Under the pieces are notes generated by a model that was given only the letters and a program-made list of their open reading frames with translations, had not been told where the DNA came from and made no database searches. From positions 1-23,138 of the forward strand of contig CALSCR010002120.1 in assembly GCA_943704495.1 (NCBI GenBank): a stretch of DNA of 23,138 nucleotides, in the 5' to 3' direction. The translations under genes were made by a program, and so were the position numbers. Below, one piece after another: positions 1-11,200 of this stretch. Within the stretch, counting starts at the first letter, position 1, and every line of letters starts with the position of its first letter. Source of the stretch: Pigoraptor chileana. Lineage: Eukaryota; Opisthokonta; Filasterea.

Positions 1-69
1 GGGGGGTGAGCTTCACATTGTCGGGATTTTGCGAGAAATACACACGGATGAACACACAGTCCAACATAC

Positions 70-2234
70 CTTGGGATATTCCCGGAGAATCTTAAGAAGG
101 GCTTTGCGGCTGATGTAGAAGAGCTCGCACGGGGTGAGTGCCTTGATTGTAAACTGGTGATCGTCGGACACGAGAATTTCGTCCCCAAAGTAAGATCCCT
201 CGACCAGGTTGCGCAGCGGCTTCTCTTGGCTCGAGTGCCAAACTTCCAGCCGCCCGTACGACAGAAAGTAAAGGTCGTGTGCATGCTCTCCCTCCTGCAC
301 ATACACATACATATGCACACACCCAATCAGAACAAATGATTCACGTGAAGCGTATGGGCTCACAGATTCGCCTTGAAAAAACTACAAAAACCTACTAAAT
401 ACGAAACACAGCAGGGGTTGGGGCGCATCTACTAATTACAGTATCAATCGACCCACCTCCAGAATAACGTCGTTTGCCTCAGTTGTCATTGGGTGGAGAT
501 TGCGCACCAGATCCGCGATAAACTGCGGGTCTTTTCCCTTGAAGAGCGACACCTTTGCAATTAAGTCCTTGTACATCTCGTGCGCAATTTCAACGCGGAG
601 AGCGGGGCTCATCTGCAGGGACACGCACACGCACACGCACACATACAGTTAAAAAGTGAGAATACAGTTAAAAAGCGGGAAAGGGGTGACGAGGGGATCC
701 ACAGCAAGGCACGTCGGCACGTGAAATGTGAAACACACCTACACACAGACACTCCCCACACGAGAGCACTCGCACACGCACTTTTACAGACACTCACCTC
801 ATTCCAGATAAACTCTCTCTGCTTGTACGTTAGACTGACATTGTCACCCTGTCGATCAAAGTGCTGAATGAGCTTCACGTTAAGAGAGTCGGGAAGATTG
901 GCGTCCCGAAGGAACTCGCCGAGAATTTCGAGCTTCTTCTTCTGCTTCATGCTCTCGTTGTCCATGTTTGCGACAAGAGCCGACATGTTTGAGATGCAGA
1001 ATGCAAAGAACGACGCCCCAACCATCATCATGCAGATGGCGAAAATACGCTCCCCCGTGTTACGCGCGCTTTGGTCGCCATATCCGACCGTCGTCACCGT
1101 CTGAATTGCCCAGTAGATCCCCGACGTGTACTGCTCCACCGTCGTCGAGTTGAGGTGCAGTCCGTACCTATACGCCCACGTGTCGATACCGTAGTCGTCA
1201 TAGTGTGCGATGAAGACCCAGATGCATCCGGCAATGTGTACCAGTATGATAACCCAAAACACAAACTTGGCGAGGCGGCGAAAGCTGAGACTCAGGCGGA
1301 AATAGTTTTGCGCGCGGCGCAAAAATTCCTGCACTCGAAAGAGGCGCGCCAATTTCACCAGCCGCAACAGCCGTGTGAGCTTGATTAGGCGGGGAAGGCG
1401 CGCAAAACGGGCGACTTTGTTCAGCGAGTCCGACGACGAATCAAAAGCATAAATCGGAAATGTTGCAATGCAGTCGACGATAAACCACGACAGCAGGTAC
1501 CGCCGCGCAATCTTCTTCGGATCGACAATAATCTTCCGCGTTCGTTCTTCCTCATACGCTGAGAAAAATATCAAGATCATATCGACAACGAAGAGAGAGT
1601 CGACAGTAATGTCGACGGCGAGCCAACCCCCCGACGACCCGTATAGCATGGCTATGCGGAACGGCAAAACGATGGCCACGTACGCAAGTAGTATAACGAG
1701 CACAATTTCCCAGTAGCGAAGAAATGGATGTGACGGAAGCATGATGTACGCCGGTTTTGTGTCCTCGATTTGTGGGTAATACTGCTCCCAGTCTGTGTCC
1801 TCCTTCGCTATCGCCCCGTCTGTCTTAATCTTGTGGTCGATTGCTTGCAGCTTTGATATCACGTGAGCCATTGCAGTCGCCTTTTTCCAATGTGCATTCG
1901 CTTTCGACTTGGGTGCGGGAGCATCCACCGACTCTCCTACGGCCGGGGCTTCCTCTGCAACGACCATCAAGCAGCGCAGATTGAGTGAGCGCTCTCGTGG
2001 GGTGCATCATAAGCACAGCCTGACATCACACGAATGGCCACTTCTTCATGCAATAGCACTGTCAACGTGCGCGTACACACACAGATAGAGCTTACCCGGA
2101 ACGTTCAATGCTGTCACCCATGTCTCCCCCTTTGGGGGTGGCACGTTATCGTCCTCGTCCTCGAGCGCATCCCGAATTTCGGCCAAGTCGATGCGGACAG
2201 GGAGGTCCGCGGACGAGTCTGGCGGGGCAGACAT
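70..2234 (-). CDS. Voltage-gated K+ channel with C-linker and cNMP-binding-like domain (KCNH/plant Shaker-like), 3' end off window
   Basis: Exons on the minus strand are 2234-2096, 1954-798, 612-457 and 294-70; all junctions keep frame, and donors are GTAAGC, GTGAGT, GTGGGT and GTATGT. The visible part is 559 residues. Residues 1-125 are an acidic, hydrophilic cytoplasmic N-terminus with no PAS domain seen. S1 (about 127-150), S2 (157-179), S3 (199-217) and an Arg/Lys-rich S4 (229-254, basic residue mostly every third position) form the voltage sensor. S5 is at 273-297, the filter TVGYGD at 335-340 (K+-selective) and S6 at 350-376. A C-linker and a cNMP-binding-like fold (about 470-559) follow. 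The reaction is K+ flux across a membrane, gated by voltage. The usual phosphate-binding Arg of true cNMP sites seems absent (see findings). The last donor at 69 leads into an intron that runs off, or nearly off, the left edge. Start chosen: the ATG at 2234; an in-frame GTG lies two codons upstream. Subfamily is uncertain. Confidence 0.9.
621..643. repeat. (CACACG)n simple repeat in channel intron 2
   Basis: A short CA/CG-alternating microsatellite just upstream of the acceptor of the third channel exon. On the coding strand it is a TG-rich tract directly before the CTGCAG acceptor. Confidence 0.7.
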
Positions 2235-4121
2235 GGTCACCGCGGCGGTCGATCAAGCCACGTCTCTGGCAGGACAATTCGCTATTGTAAAAAAATGGAA
2301 GACTATGTCTCAGACCCGACGATGCGACGCCGAGCCAATGTATGCATGCATGTGGATTAATTTACAAAACGAAAATTGTTCTCCACAATATGGCGGGAAT
2401 ACAGTTGTATGGTTCACCTTTGCGCACTCTATCTTTGCCTGTTCGTTCAGTGGAGTGTGTATGTGTCTGTGTGTGTGTGTGCTGCATCCCGCGTGCGTTC
2501 ACCAACATTCCATCCGCCGGGTGAGGGGAGTAAGGGTGTACCACCCCGGCGTGCAAGTTGAGTGTGTGTGGGGAGCACCCAGACAGTGTGACAATGCTAT
2601 GTGCCCGGTCCCAAAATGCCTGCCACTTTGGCCTATCTTCGTGCGCTCTTGCCGCAATAAGTGCCTCTAATGACTAGTGATACCGATAAGCAGCGGCCAT
2701 AATGTGGTTTGATAGTTCTACAAATGATGGAAATTGGGTATATTTTAATACACAATTCAATTCCCACAAATAGCCGTTTGTCCTCGCCGTAATAGTTCCG
2801 ACTATTTCCATAGGAACGGGAATCGGGCCAATCACCGTCGCATGCGAAATCTCGGATACGGCTTCTCAATGCCAATATGTGTCCTGAATGCCGGTAGGGT
2901 GGAGCAAAAGAAGCAAAAGAAATAAGAAGCAGAAGCAGAAGCAGCACAAATACACTGAGAGGCAGATGAGTTGGCACAGCGGTAGTTAGTCTTCTTCCCA
3001 CCGAGAGAGACTTGTACGGAATGACATACCCATCTTAGCACAGGTTTAGCCGTTTAACATAAACCCGGCACACAGGAAAAACTAACTGCCTGTGCGTGCG
3101 CCTCACTCAGTTACGTGCCCTCATGCCATTTGTTCATCTATGATTGAGTCTCTTTTCAGAGTGGGCCCCTTGCTATTCCTATGCGAATACCAGTTCTTAG
3201 ATAAGCGTCAAATTAAAGATTTCAGTTTGGCGACTTAGATCCTGTCCCATCATTGCAGTTTGGGCCAGCACTTGCATCTCAATAGCAGCGCGAATTCCAC
3301 CGGGTGACGACCTACTCAGATAACTTGCACCATGACTGCAAGGACTGCAAAGAAAAGTTTTGCAAGAACTGCGGGCCTTCAATCGATTCTAACAGACGAG
3401 TACAAAAACTATTTGTTTAAGGGGAAAAAACAATTGGGTTGAACCGTGACCATGAATGCGAAAGAACAGGTCCATAAGAACAAAGGGACTGGCGCCCTGA
3501 TGAAGAAATTTCGCAACCTCCATTCCACAACCTTCTTTCTTTTGATTCACGTATTTGCGAGACAGGGTATGCACGCTTACTCATCAGCAGTCCCTACTTT
3601 CATCCGCATTTTGCAATGCAGAAGAGAGGGGGGGTCAGCAGGCTGAGTTGGACGGTGTTGCGGACCCACCAACTCCAGAGACGGAATAATTCACGGCATT
3701 TTCATGCAGGTTTGTTTTGGTCTCTGTGTTTGCATCATGTGGATATTATCTTACTGAGCGCCCAGGACCCGAAGGTACCTGAGCGCGCAGGTCAAGATTA
3801 TCCTACTGATGAGTTGAAGAGAAGCGTAGCCTGCGACATGCGTGTGTCAAAGGAGATGGTGGGCATGGATGGGTCCAATTATGGGAGTGGAATCATGCGA
3901 GATCTCGGTACTATCACACGACCTTTGGGTTTGCACGTGCTGGACTGGCAAGTGGCGGCCAAGAGCAGATCTTCACATGCTATTCGAAATCAACCTCAAT
4001 GAAGTAATTATAGTCTATAATGTAGTGTCTCATACTTTCCAACGTGCCGGGGGTTATATAATACTAGAAAGGGTTGGCGTTCTGTTTGTTCTGAATCCTT
4101 TTATTGTCGCTGGCTTCGAAA
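2235..4121. other. Intergenic region between divergent channel and PWP2 genes
   Basis: About 1.9 kb that must hold the promoters of both divergent genes. I see no recognisable gene, tRNA or snRNA. The open frames are short, lack family signals and cannot be linked by convincing splicing. Notable contents are a TG-rich tract near 2455-2480, an A/G-rich stretch near 2905-2945, and a short open frame at 3286-3420 with a Cys cluster (see findings). Base composition is more AT-rich than in the exons. Degenerate mobile DNA cannot be excluded. Confidence 0.6.
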
Positions 4122-4905
4122 ATGAAGTTTGGATTTCAGGTGAGGTGATGGAGTGGTCACGCTACACAATGTTTCATAAGACTACTCTTCCTGTATAGCT
4201 CATACTGCATGCGATTGATTCTGCCTCTTTCCATCCAGTTTTCGAATCTGTGCGGAACTGTGTACAAACAAGGAAACCTAATCTTCACCCGCGATGGGAA
4301 TAGCCTTCTGAGCCCGGTGGGGAACCGGGTCTCCGTGTTCGATCTCGTCAAGTGAGTTGTCGGACCTCGTTGTGCGTGGTGGCAGCTCATCTCGCTGCGA
4401 AAAAATGTCTGGCCGGTTTTCCTAATTGCATTTGTCATTAATTTGTGCGCGCAGCAACAAATCATACACACTCCCATGCGAGAGCCGAAAAAATGTCAGC
4501 ATTCTTGCGTTGTCCCCCGATGGTCACCTGCTGATTGCGGTTGACGAAGGTGGGTCACATTTGACAGTTGCAGCGGGAAGTCCGCGACCATTCGTTGAGG
4601 GCTCATGTATGTTATTTCAAAAAATGTCACTGTTGGTGTACTCGTCATGCTGCTTAAAACGTTGCGCTGATGTTGTGTGCAGAGGGTTATGCACTGCTTA
4701 TCAACCTTCCCAAGCGGTCGGTGCTCCATCACTTCAACTTCAAGGAAAAAGTCGACGATCTCAAGTTCAGCCCCGACGGAAAATATCCACCTGACAGATT
4801 CGTGTGTTGTCATGTTTGATAGTAACGCACCTTATGCGAACATCAATCATTCACCCTTGCATGCGCACACCAGCAGGTACACAGGCACACAGGCACACAG
4901 GCAGC

Positions 4906-4936
<31 letters not shown>

Positions 4937-7900
4937 AGTATACCATGATTTGCAGCACGCACACACACAGAGACAGAGTATACCATGATTTGCAGCACGC
5001 ACACAACTATCCCTCCATGCTCCTTGACCATTCCTGTTCCCGGCGTCGTATTGAATCTCTGCCGTTGGTCAGCGCACGCATTTTGTGGTGACACACGGAA
5101 AACGTATCCAAGTGTGGCATTCGCCGTCAATCGGGAAGGAATTTGCGCCGTTTGTGCTCCACAGGACATATGCGGGCCCCTACGATGAAGTCGTCTCTCT
5201 CGATTGGTCTCCTGACTCTCGGTGGGCATATCCTTGGTTGAAATATGTGCATATTTTCCTGATTGATTTGATTCCCATTGCTGTGCCACCACTCACAATC
5301 AAACCCAACTACACTCCTAAAATGAAGCTACTTTGTGGCGGGATGTCGGGATCTCACTGCGCGCATGTACTCGGTTGATCCCATTGATGGGTTTGTGCCT
5401 GTTACCATGTCCGGACACCGCGACGTGGTTGTTGGAGTGTTCTTTTCAGCGAACGGAGAGGAGGTGCGTGCCGCATATACCCTCAGTTTCGTTTCTGTCG
5501 ATTCTTGTTGCGTCTCATTTCTATATAATATGCGTGAACGGGCTGTGTGACAGCGCATGCATCGTTGACGTCATTTGTTTCCCATCACATCGCTTTCAGG
5601 TGTACACTGTGGGTCGTGACGGCGCACTTTTTGTGTGGAGCAAAACGGCTGTTTCTGCAGACGGAGCGTCGTCATCGTGGCGCATAACAGCCAAGCATTA
5701 CTTCAACCAAAGCCACGCGCGTGTTGTGAGCGCGTCCTTTCATCCTGCGGGCCGCCTTCTCGTCGTGGGATTCACCAACGGCGTCTTTGCGCTTTACGAA
5801 TTGCCCGAGTTTAACATGATCCACAGCCTCAGGTATGTGCGTGTCTGCATGCGTGCGTGCGTGCGCGCCTGTCAGCCTGTTTGTTTTCTGACATTAGGAT
5901 GTTACTGAATCTGTTTGCTGTCGTTTCCTCCATGTTCTTTGCGTGCTTGTGCCTGTCTTGCGTTGTCTCTCTCATCTGCCGAGAGTGCAGCATATCGCAG
6001 CATCGGGTGTCAACCGTCACAATCAACTCGACTGGCGAATGGCTTGCATTCGGATGCGCGTCTCTCGGACAGCTTCTCGTGTGGGAGTGGCAGTCGGAGA
6101 CGTATGTGTTGAGGCAGCAGAGCCACGCGGGTGAGATGACCGCCCTGGCGTACTCACCCGACGGCCAAACGGTCGTCACCGGCGGCGAAGACGGGAAGGT
6201 CAAGGCGTGGAACACTACGACGGGCTTCTGCTTTGTGACATTCTCTGAACACACGGGCAGCGTCACTGCTGTCAGCTTTGCAGCACACGGAAACGCGGTG
6301 TTCACGGCGTCAATGGACGGCACTGTGCGTGCGTTTGATCTCGTTCGATACCGAAATTTTCGCACATTTACTTCGCCTTCTCCGACGCAGTTTTCGTCAC
6401 TTGCGGTGGATGCCAGCGGCGACGTTATTTGCGCGGGATCGCTGGACACATTTGAGATATTTGTTTGGGCAGTGCAGACTGGTCGGCTGCTGGAAGTGCT
6501 AACGGGCCACGAGGGTCCCGTGAGTGGCCTTTCGTTTGCACACAATCGATCCCTGCTGGCGTCGTGCTCGTGGGACAAAACTGTCCGCTTCTGGGACGTG
6601 TTTGAAGGAAAGGGGAACGCGGAGGTCATGCAGCACGGCGCGGATTGCGTTGCAGTCACCTTCCGCCCGGACGACCAGCAGCTGTGCGTTTCAACACTCG
6701 ACGGGACGCTGCATTTGTGGGATGTGCGGACCAGCCAGGAAACGGGAACAATCGAGGGCAGGAGAGACCTTGCTGGAGGACGCAAGGCTGAGGACAGGAC
6801 CACCGCGAAAAACTCCGCCGCCGGAAAGTGCTTCGAGTCGATATGCTATTCTGCCGACGGTCGGTGCCTGTTGGCGGGAGGCGCGTCCAAGTACGTGTGC
6901 ATCTATGAGCTCACCCAGCGAGTACTGCTGAAAAGGTTCCGCATATCGGAGAACCGATCGATCGACGGCATTCTCGACAAGCTGAACAGTCGTAACATGG
7001 CCGAGGGCGGGCCGCTGGACGCCGTCGACCACGAGAGCGGCGACGAGCGCGACCGCATGGGCAAGGGGCCACGTGACATATCACTGCCCGGTGTCAAGGC
7101 CGGCGACATGAGCACGCGGCGCACACGACCGGAGGTGCGCACAAAGGCCGTGCGGTTCAGTCCAACGGGGCGTGCTTGGGCGGCGGCGTCGACCGAGGGG
7201 CTTCTCATTTACTCTCTCGACGCGTCTATTGTCTTTGACCCGTTTGAGCTGGATGTGGACATTACACCAGATGCCATTCTCGCTGCATCTGCACGCGGCG
7301 ACCACCTTGCCGCCATTGCCATGTCCGTCCGTCTCGGAGAGCCAGTGCCCCTTGTGCGCGCAATCGAATGCGTCCCCCACGCTGATATTGCGCTTGTTGC
7401 GCAGCAGCTGCCGCCCCCATACGTGGACCGTCTGCTGTCTGCGATTGCAGCTCAGGTGGATGGCTCGCGTCACGTGCACTTCTACCTCGAGTGGTGCGCC
7501 GCCCTTCTCGTGGCACACGGGCGGAGCATCCGGGGCACCGCGCAGGAGCGCATGACAGTGCTGAGGGACCTCCAGAAGAGCCTCACGCGACAGTACGAGG
7601 ACATTGCCAAAGTGTGAGTGCACTTGTGGTGTTGTGTCTGTGAGTGCAGTGGCAGTGTGTAGTGTGTCTATGGATGCAGTGTGTCTGTGGGCACATTGTG
7701 TCTGTGGTGCTTGTTGCATTGCCTATCCACAACATGCACACTGCCACCAGCCTAGTTCCATTGCCTCCCGTTCATTGACTGCCAGGGTGAGAGAGCAAAT
7801 TGTCGCTGCTGACCAGTTTTTGTGATACTTCTGTCTGTGAACGATTATCAAACAGGTGCGATGACAACGTGTACACGCTCCAGTATCTCCTTGCTGTTGG

Positions 7901-7958
7901 GGCAGCTGCGGCCGGCGTGGTTGTGAATGACACGGAAGCTATGGACATGTCGGGGTGA
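4122..7958 (+). CDS. PWP2: Periodic tryptophan protein 2 (UTP-B subunit, WD40 and Pwp2 C-terminal domain)
   Basis: Exons are 4122-4139, 4239-4351, 4455-4549, 4683-4782, 5078-5221, 5328-5463, 5600-5832, 5991-7613 and 7856-7958; they sum to 2565 bases, 854 aa plus TGA. PWP2 is a structural subunit of the UTP-B complex, which binds the 5' ETS of pre-rRNA in the nucleolar small-subunit processome. Hallmarks are the N-terminus MKFGFQ then FSNLCGTVY, split by the first intron. Tandem WD40 blades follow, with runs such as GEWLAFG, YSPDG, DGTVRAFDL, RYRNFRTFTSP and GHEGPVSGL. The Pwp2 C-terminal domain begins around STEGLLIYSLD. The acidic tail of yeast and human PWP2 is missing: the last exon ends soon after the conserved Cys-Asp/Tyr/Gln-Tyr segment. 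The start is fixed by homology (first exon only 6 codons). Intron 4 is best modelled as AT-AC. A U2-type alternative (donor GTGTGT at 4802, acceptor at 5072) would add 8 residues inside a WD hairpin. Confidence 0.96.
4783..5077 (+). other. Probable AT-AC (U12-type) intron 4 of PWP2
   Basis: The intron begins ATATCC and ends CAC. Removing it joins GGA-AA to G-CAT, giving SPDGKHFVVTHGKR, gapless against the yeast and human PWP2 sequences I remember. TCCTTGAC, the U12 branch motif, is at 5021-5028, and the final AC is the first AC after it. The branch-to-acceptor distance (50 bases) is longer than the usual 10-20. A GT-AG alternative (4802-5072) also keeps frame but inserts 8 residues in a tight turn. 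Confidence 0.62.
4876..5005. repeat. (CACAGG)n/(CA)n microsatellite with 40-base tandem duplication
   Basis: Inside PWP2 intron 4. CACAGG units (about 4876-4903) run into a pure (CA)n tract (4906-4928). A 40-base unit containing GAGTATACCATGATTTGCAG then appears at 4936 and again at 4976, nearly identical, so the duplication is recent. The repeat lies upstream of the putative branch site at 5021. Confidence 0.85.
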
Positions 7959-8283
7959 TCACGCACGTGAATTGCTTATAAAGGCGGGCATTGTTACGTG
8001 AAATGCTAACTGTTGATGACTCGGGTATAAATTGCAAGACACTTTCAAGCCATTCCAGTCCGTATAACAGCGGGTACAAGAGCGGTTAATTTATAAGTGC
8101 ATGTAGGCGCACACTGTGACTTGCGTGTTTTAACTTGCAACATTTGACGGCAGCAAAATTGATGATGTGGAACAGATATGAGGAAAGAGGTTGAGAAAGG
8201 GCTATTTTTCATTCGATATTGTTATCCCGTCTCAGACTAGCACAAGCACAGCACACGCACACAAGCACACAGGCGTGTGCACC
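7959..8283. other. Convergent 3' intergenic region, PWP2/PUM3
   Basis: The stop codons of two converging genes are 325 bases apart. The stretch is AT-richer than the exons and has TATAAA-like strings near 7977 and 8026, but no clear canonical polyadenylation hexamer for either gene. No further gene is seen. Confidence 0.6.
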
Positions 8284-11200
8284 TCACTTGGGTGTCTTCT
8301 TCGCCGAGGCAGACCCGGCATTTGCCTTCCGAGGTGTCGCAGCGCCTTTGCCTGCCTGCTTGGGGGTTGAGGCGGCAGCGACTTCCTTTGCGGGCGTGCT
8401 CTTTGCCGGCGTCGGCGTCGGCGTCGGCGTCGCAACCTGCTTGACAGGCGTGGCCACAGCGGCCGATCCCTTTGCGGTGCCGTTCTTTCCGCCAGCGACG
8501 GGAGCCTTCGCGGTAGCGCCTTTTGCCTTTGGCGCATCCGCCGGCTTACCACTAAGGACGGTGGCAAGAAGTTTGCTCCCGGGATTGTCTTCCTTGACGA
8601 TGTCTTCAAGGTGCGCGATGAGCTCGGCCTTGGCATCCTCCGCAGTGGTCGCGTCCTGGCTCTCCACAAGCGAAACCAGAACAAATGCAGACCGCTTATT
8701 CAAAGCCAAGTCAGAGAGACGATCCCGCGTGCGCTCGAGAAGAAGCGATGCAAACGACCTTGAGCCTGCACATTAGTGATGGTTTTGTTGTCGATGTTGG
8801 TGTTGGCGTATATGGAGGTTGCGGGTAGGGGGTGTGCCGCACAGCACATCACATATAAAAGCGAAAGGAAGATATTCAAATATTCAAACTGCTCAACTCG
8901 CTTCCATTGCGCCAGAAAATCACAATTGCGATGGAAAGAGCGAAGGGCGCGACGCAGCACCACCCACCATCGGCAGGCACGTGCTCCTTGGCAAGTCGTT
9001 TGAATGCGCGATGTGCAACCTCGTGTTCGAGCAGATCGTCGTCGTCGGCGAGGGCTGCGATCGCCCCAAGCACCTCTCCGTTGCCTGCACGCACGTAATG
9101 TCGCCAGGTCAATTCATGCATTCATGCCGCACGAAGAATTGACAAAGCACAGGCAAACAAAAACACAACGACAAGACAGAGCAAGTGGGATAGCTTTGCC
9201 CGCCGCACCCAAATACGCAAGCCCAAAGACGCACACCAGTTGCACACATATTAAACTGAGACGGTACCCACCGGTTGCATGCAACGCCACCTCCACGAGC
9301 AGCTGCACCTGAAGCACATCGCAAATCATCTCTCGGGCGTTTTCCGACGCAAGGGAGACGAGCCACGGCGACGCAAGCGCACGCAGCTCACCCTGGCGCG
9401 CCTCCACAGCCTTTTTGCTGCAAGCCGCGAATGTTGCATGTGCAACACAATTCATTTGGTCAGAGACTAAAAAAATTAAGAATGGAGACACGGAAATTAA
9501 ACGGCAGACAGATAGCACACACACACATACAACATAACTCACAACACCACTCCATCTTCCGGCCTTTTCCTCACAAACACGCACAAGCCGTCACGACGGC
9601 ATCACAACAAAAAATACAGAAACTCAGATCGCACCTGTTCTCGTTTCCGTCTCCGCACGCGAGGGTCTCGAGAGTGTCGTTGGGGAAGAGCGTCTTGGAC
9701 CGCGGGGCAAGCAGATAGAGCAGGACGCGGCGCCCATACTTGTCGTCCAGCAGCTCCTTTGCAGCCGCGGCGATCTCAGGGAGGATGGTCTTGCCAATCA
9801 TCACAGTGTCGTCGACGCTATCGAATGCAGCAAGCAGGACTGCGTGCCCAAATTCTTCCTTGCAAATCTTGACGATAAAGCCTTTCATTGCCTTGATCTC
9901 TGCCTTGCGATCCTGCGCATGCCAGTCCATGTGCAACAGAGAGAGGTATGATTAGGGTCAGTGTCAAAGGCACTTTGCCCGGACTCCACAAACACAGAGA
10001 GATAGGAAGAGAGGGGGGGAGAGAGAGAGAGAGAAAGAGAGAGTGTGTGTGTGGGTGGGTGTGAGAGTGAGAGAGTGAAGGGAGAGAGAGTGAAAAGAGA
10101 TAGAGTGAAGAGAGAGAGAGAGAGAATGGAAAGACCTTCAGTACTCAAAAACGCCTTAGGCCTGGGCCCATCGACTCCAAAGTGAAGGGAGAGAGAATCA
10201 AAAGAGATAGAGTGAAGGGAGAGAGAGTGAAGGGAAGTGAAGAGAGAGAGAAGACTCCGTACTCAAGACACCAAAGGCGCAAGCCATTTCCATAGACACA
10301 CAAACAAAAACACGCACGCAAACATGTGGATGCCTTGAGATCCATGCTCAAAACGACTTTTCGGTCATATAGTCACTCAGACACAACTGCAGTTTGCAGG
10401 AACAACACGCATGATCATTTGCAAGTCACAGAGGAAGGGACGCACCTTGGGCGAGCCGTGCCACAGACACTCCATTGCCACGCGCGCGCCGTCTTTTGTG
10501 TGAAGAATTTCGACGCACAGCTCTTTCACGGCGTCGATCATTTCCTGCAAGCAAAAACAATATGGGCGTGTTTGTGAGAAACGAGGGGACTACGCCAATG
10601 TAATGGACGCAAAATAGTCTGATTATCGCAATATCCGCGATCCCCATGCTAGCCCGCAGCGCGCTCGTTGAAACGCACCTTCCTGTCGTTGCCGGTTGCG
10701 TGCAGGAAGTAGTCGGCGAGGGCCTTGTGCACGATAGAGTGGCTGATGATGCCCTTTGTGAGGACGCCGCTGAGTGCGGACGAAAGATGCTTCAGAACAT
10801 ACGGCTTCTTCTCGGGATTCGCAGCAAAAATGTCGGCGATCGTCCTCCTCTCTTCGGTCTGCAAGTATTTGTTTGAGTTTGTTTTCGGTAAATTGTTAAA
10901 AGTGGCATATCAGAAAGTAGCGTTCTGGGCGAGTGCGACGTAAAGATTAAAACGGCGGTCACCAATTGGTTCACACGATTTGAATGCCAGCTGTGCAAAC
11001 GAAGAATAGAAAGAAAGTACTGACACGCTGTTCACACCTCATGGATACACACACACACACACACACACACACCTTAAAGACAGTGAACTGAGGGCCGTAA
11101 AACTCTTCGATGAGCGAGGCGCGCTCCTTTCCCGACGCATAGTCGCTATACGCAAGCTCCAGAATGGGAGCTGCCTCCTACTCGACGATACACAAGTGCA

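Noticed and set aside
2096-2240. Start of the channel at an in-frame GTG (2240)
   Set aside because: An ATG follows two codons later at 2234, and a non-ATG start has no support.
2633-3041. Minus-strand open frame with a Leu-rich segment in the intergenic region
   Set aside because: The Leu run comes from an AAG/AGA-rich simple stretch near 2905-2945; no family signal, no splice context and no support on the opposite strand.
3616-4198. Plus-strand open frames just upstream of PWP2
   Set aside because: They have no recognisable domain and overlap the PWP2 first exon in another frame. PWP2 homology fixes the start at 4122.
8590-8603. Third TCCTTGAC string, as a further U12 branch motif
   Set aside because: It is on the plus strand inside a minus-strand PUM3 exon, so it cannot be a branch site. 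It is a chance occurrence.
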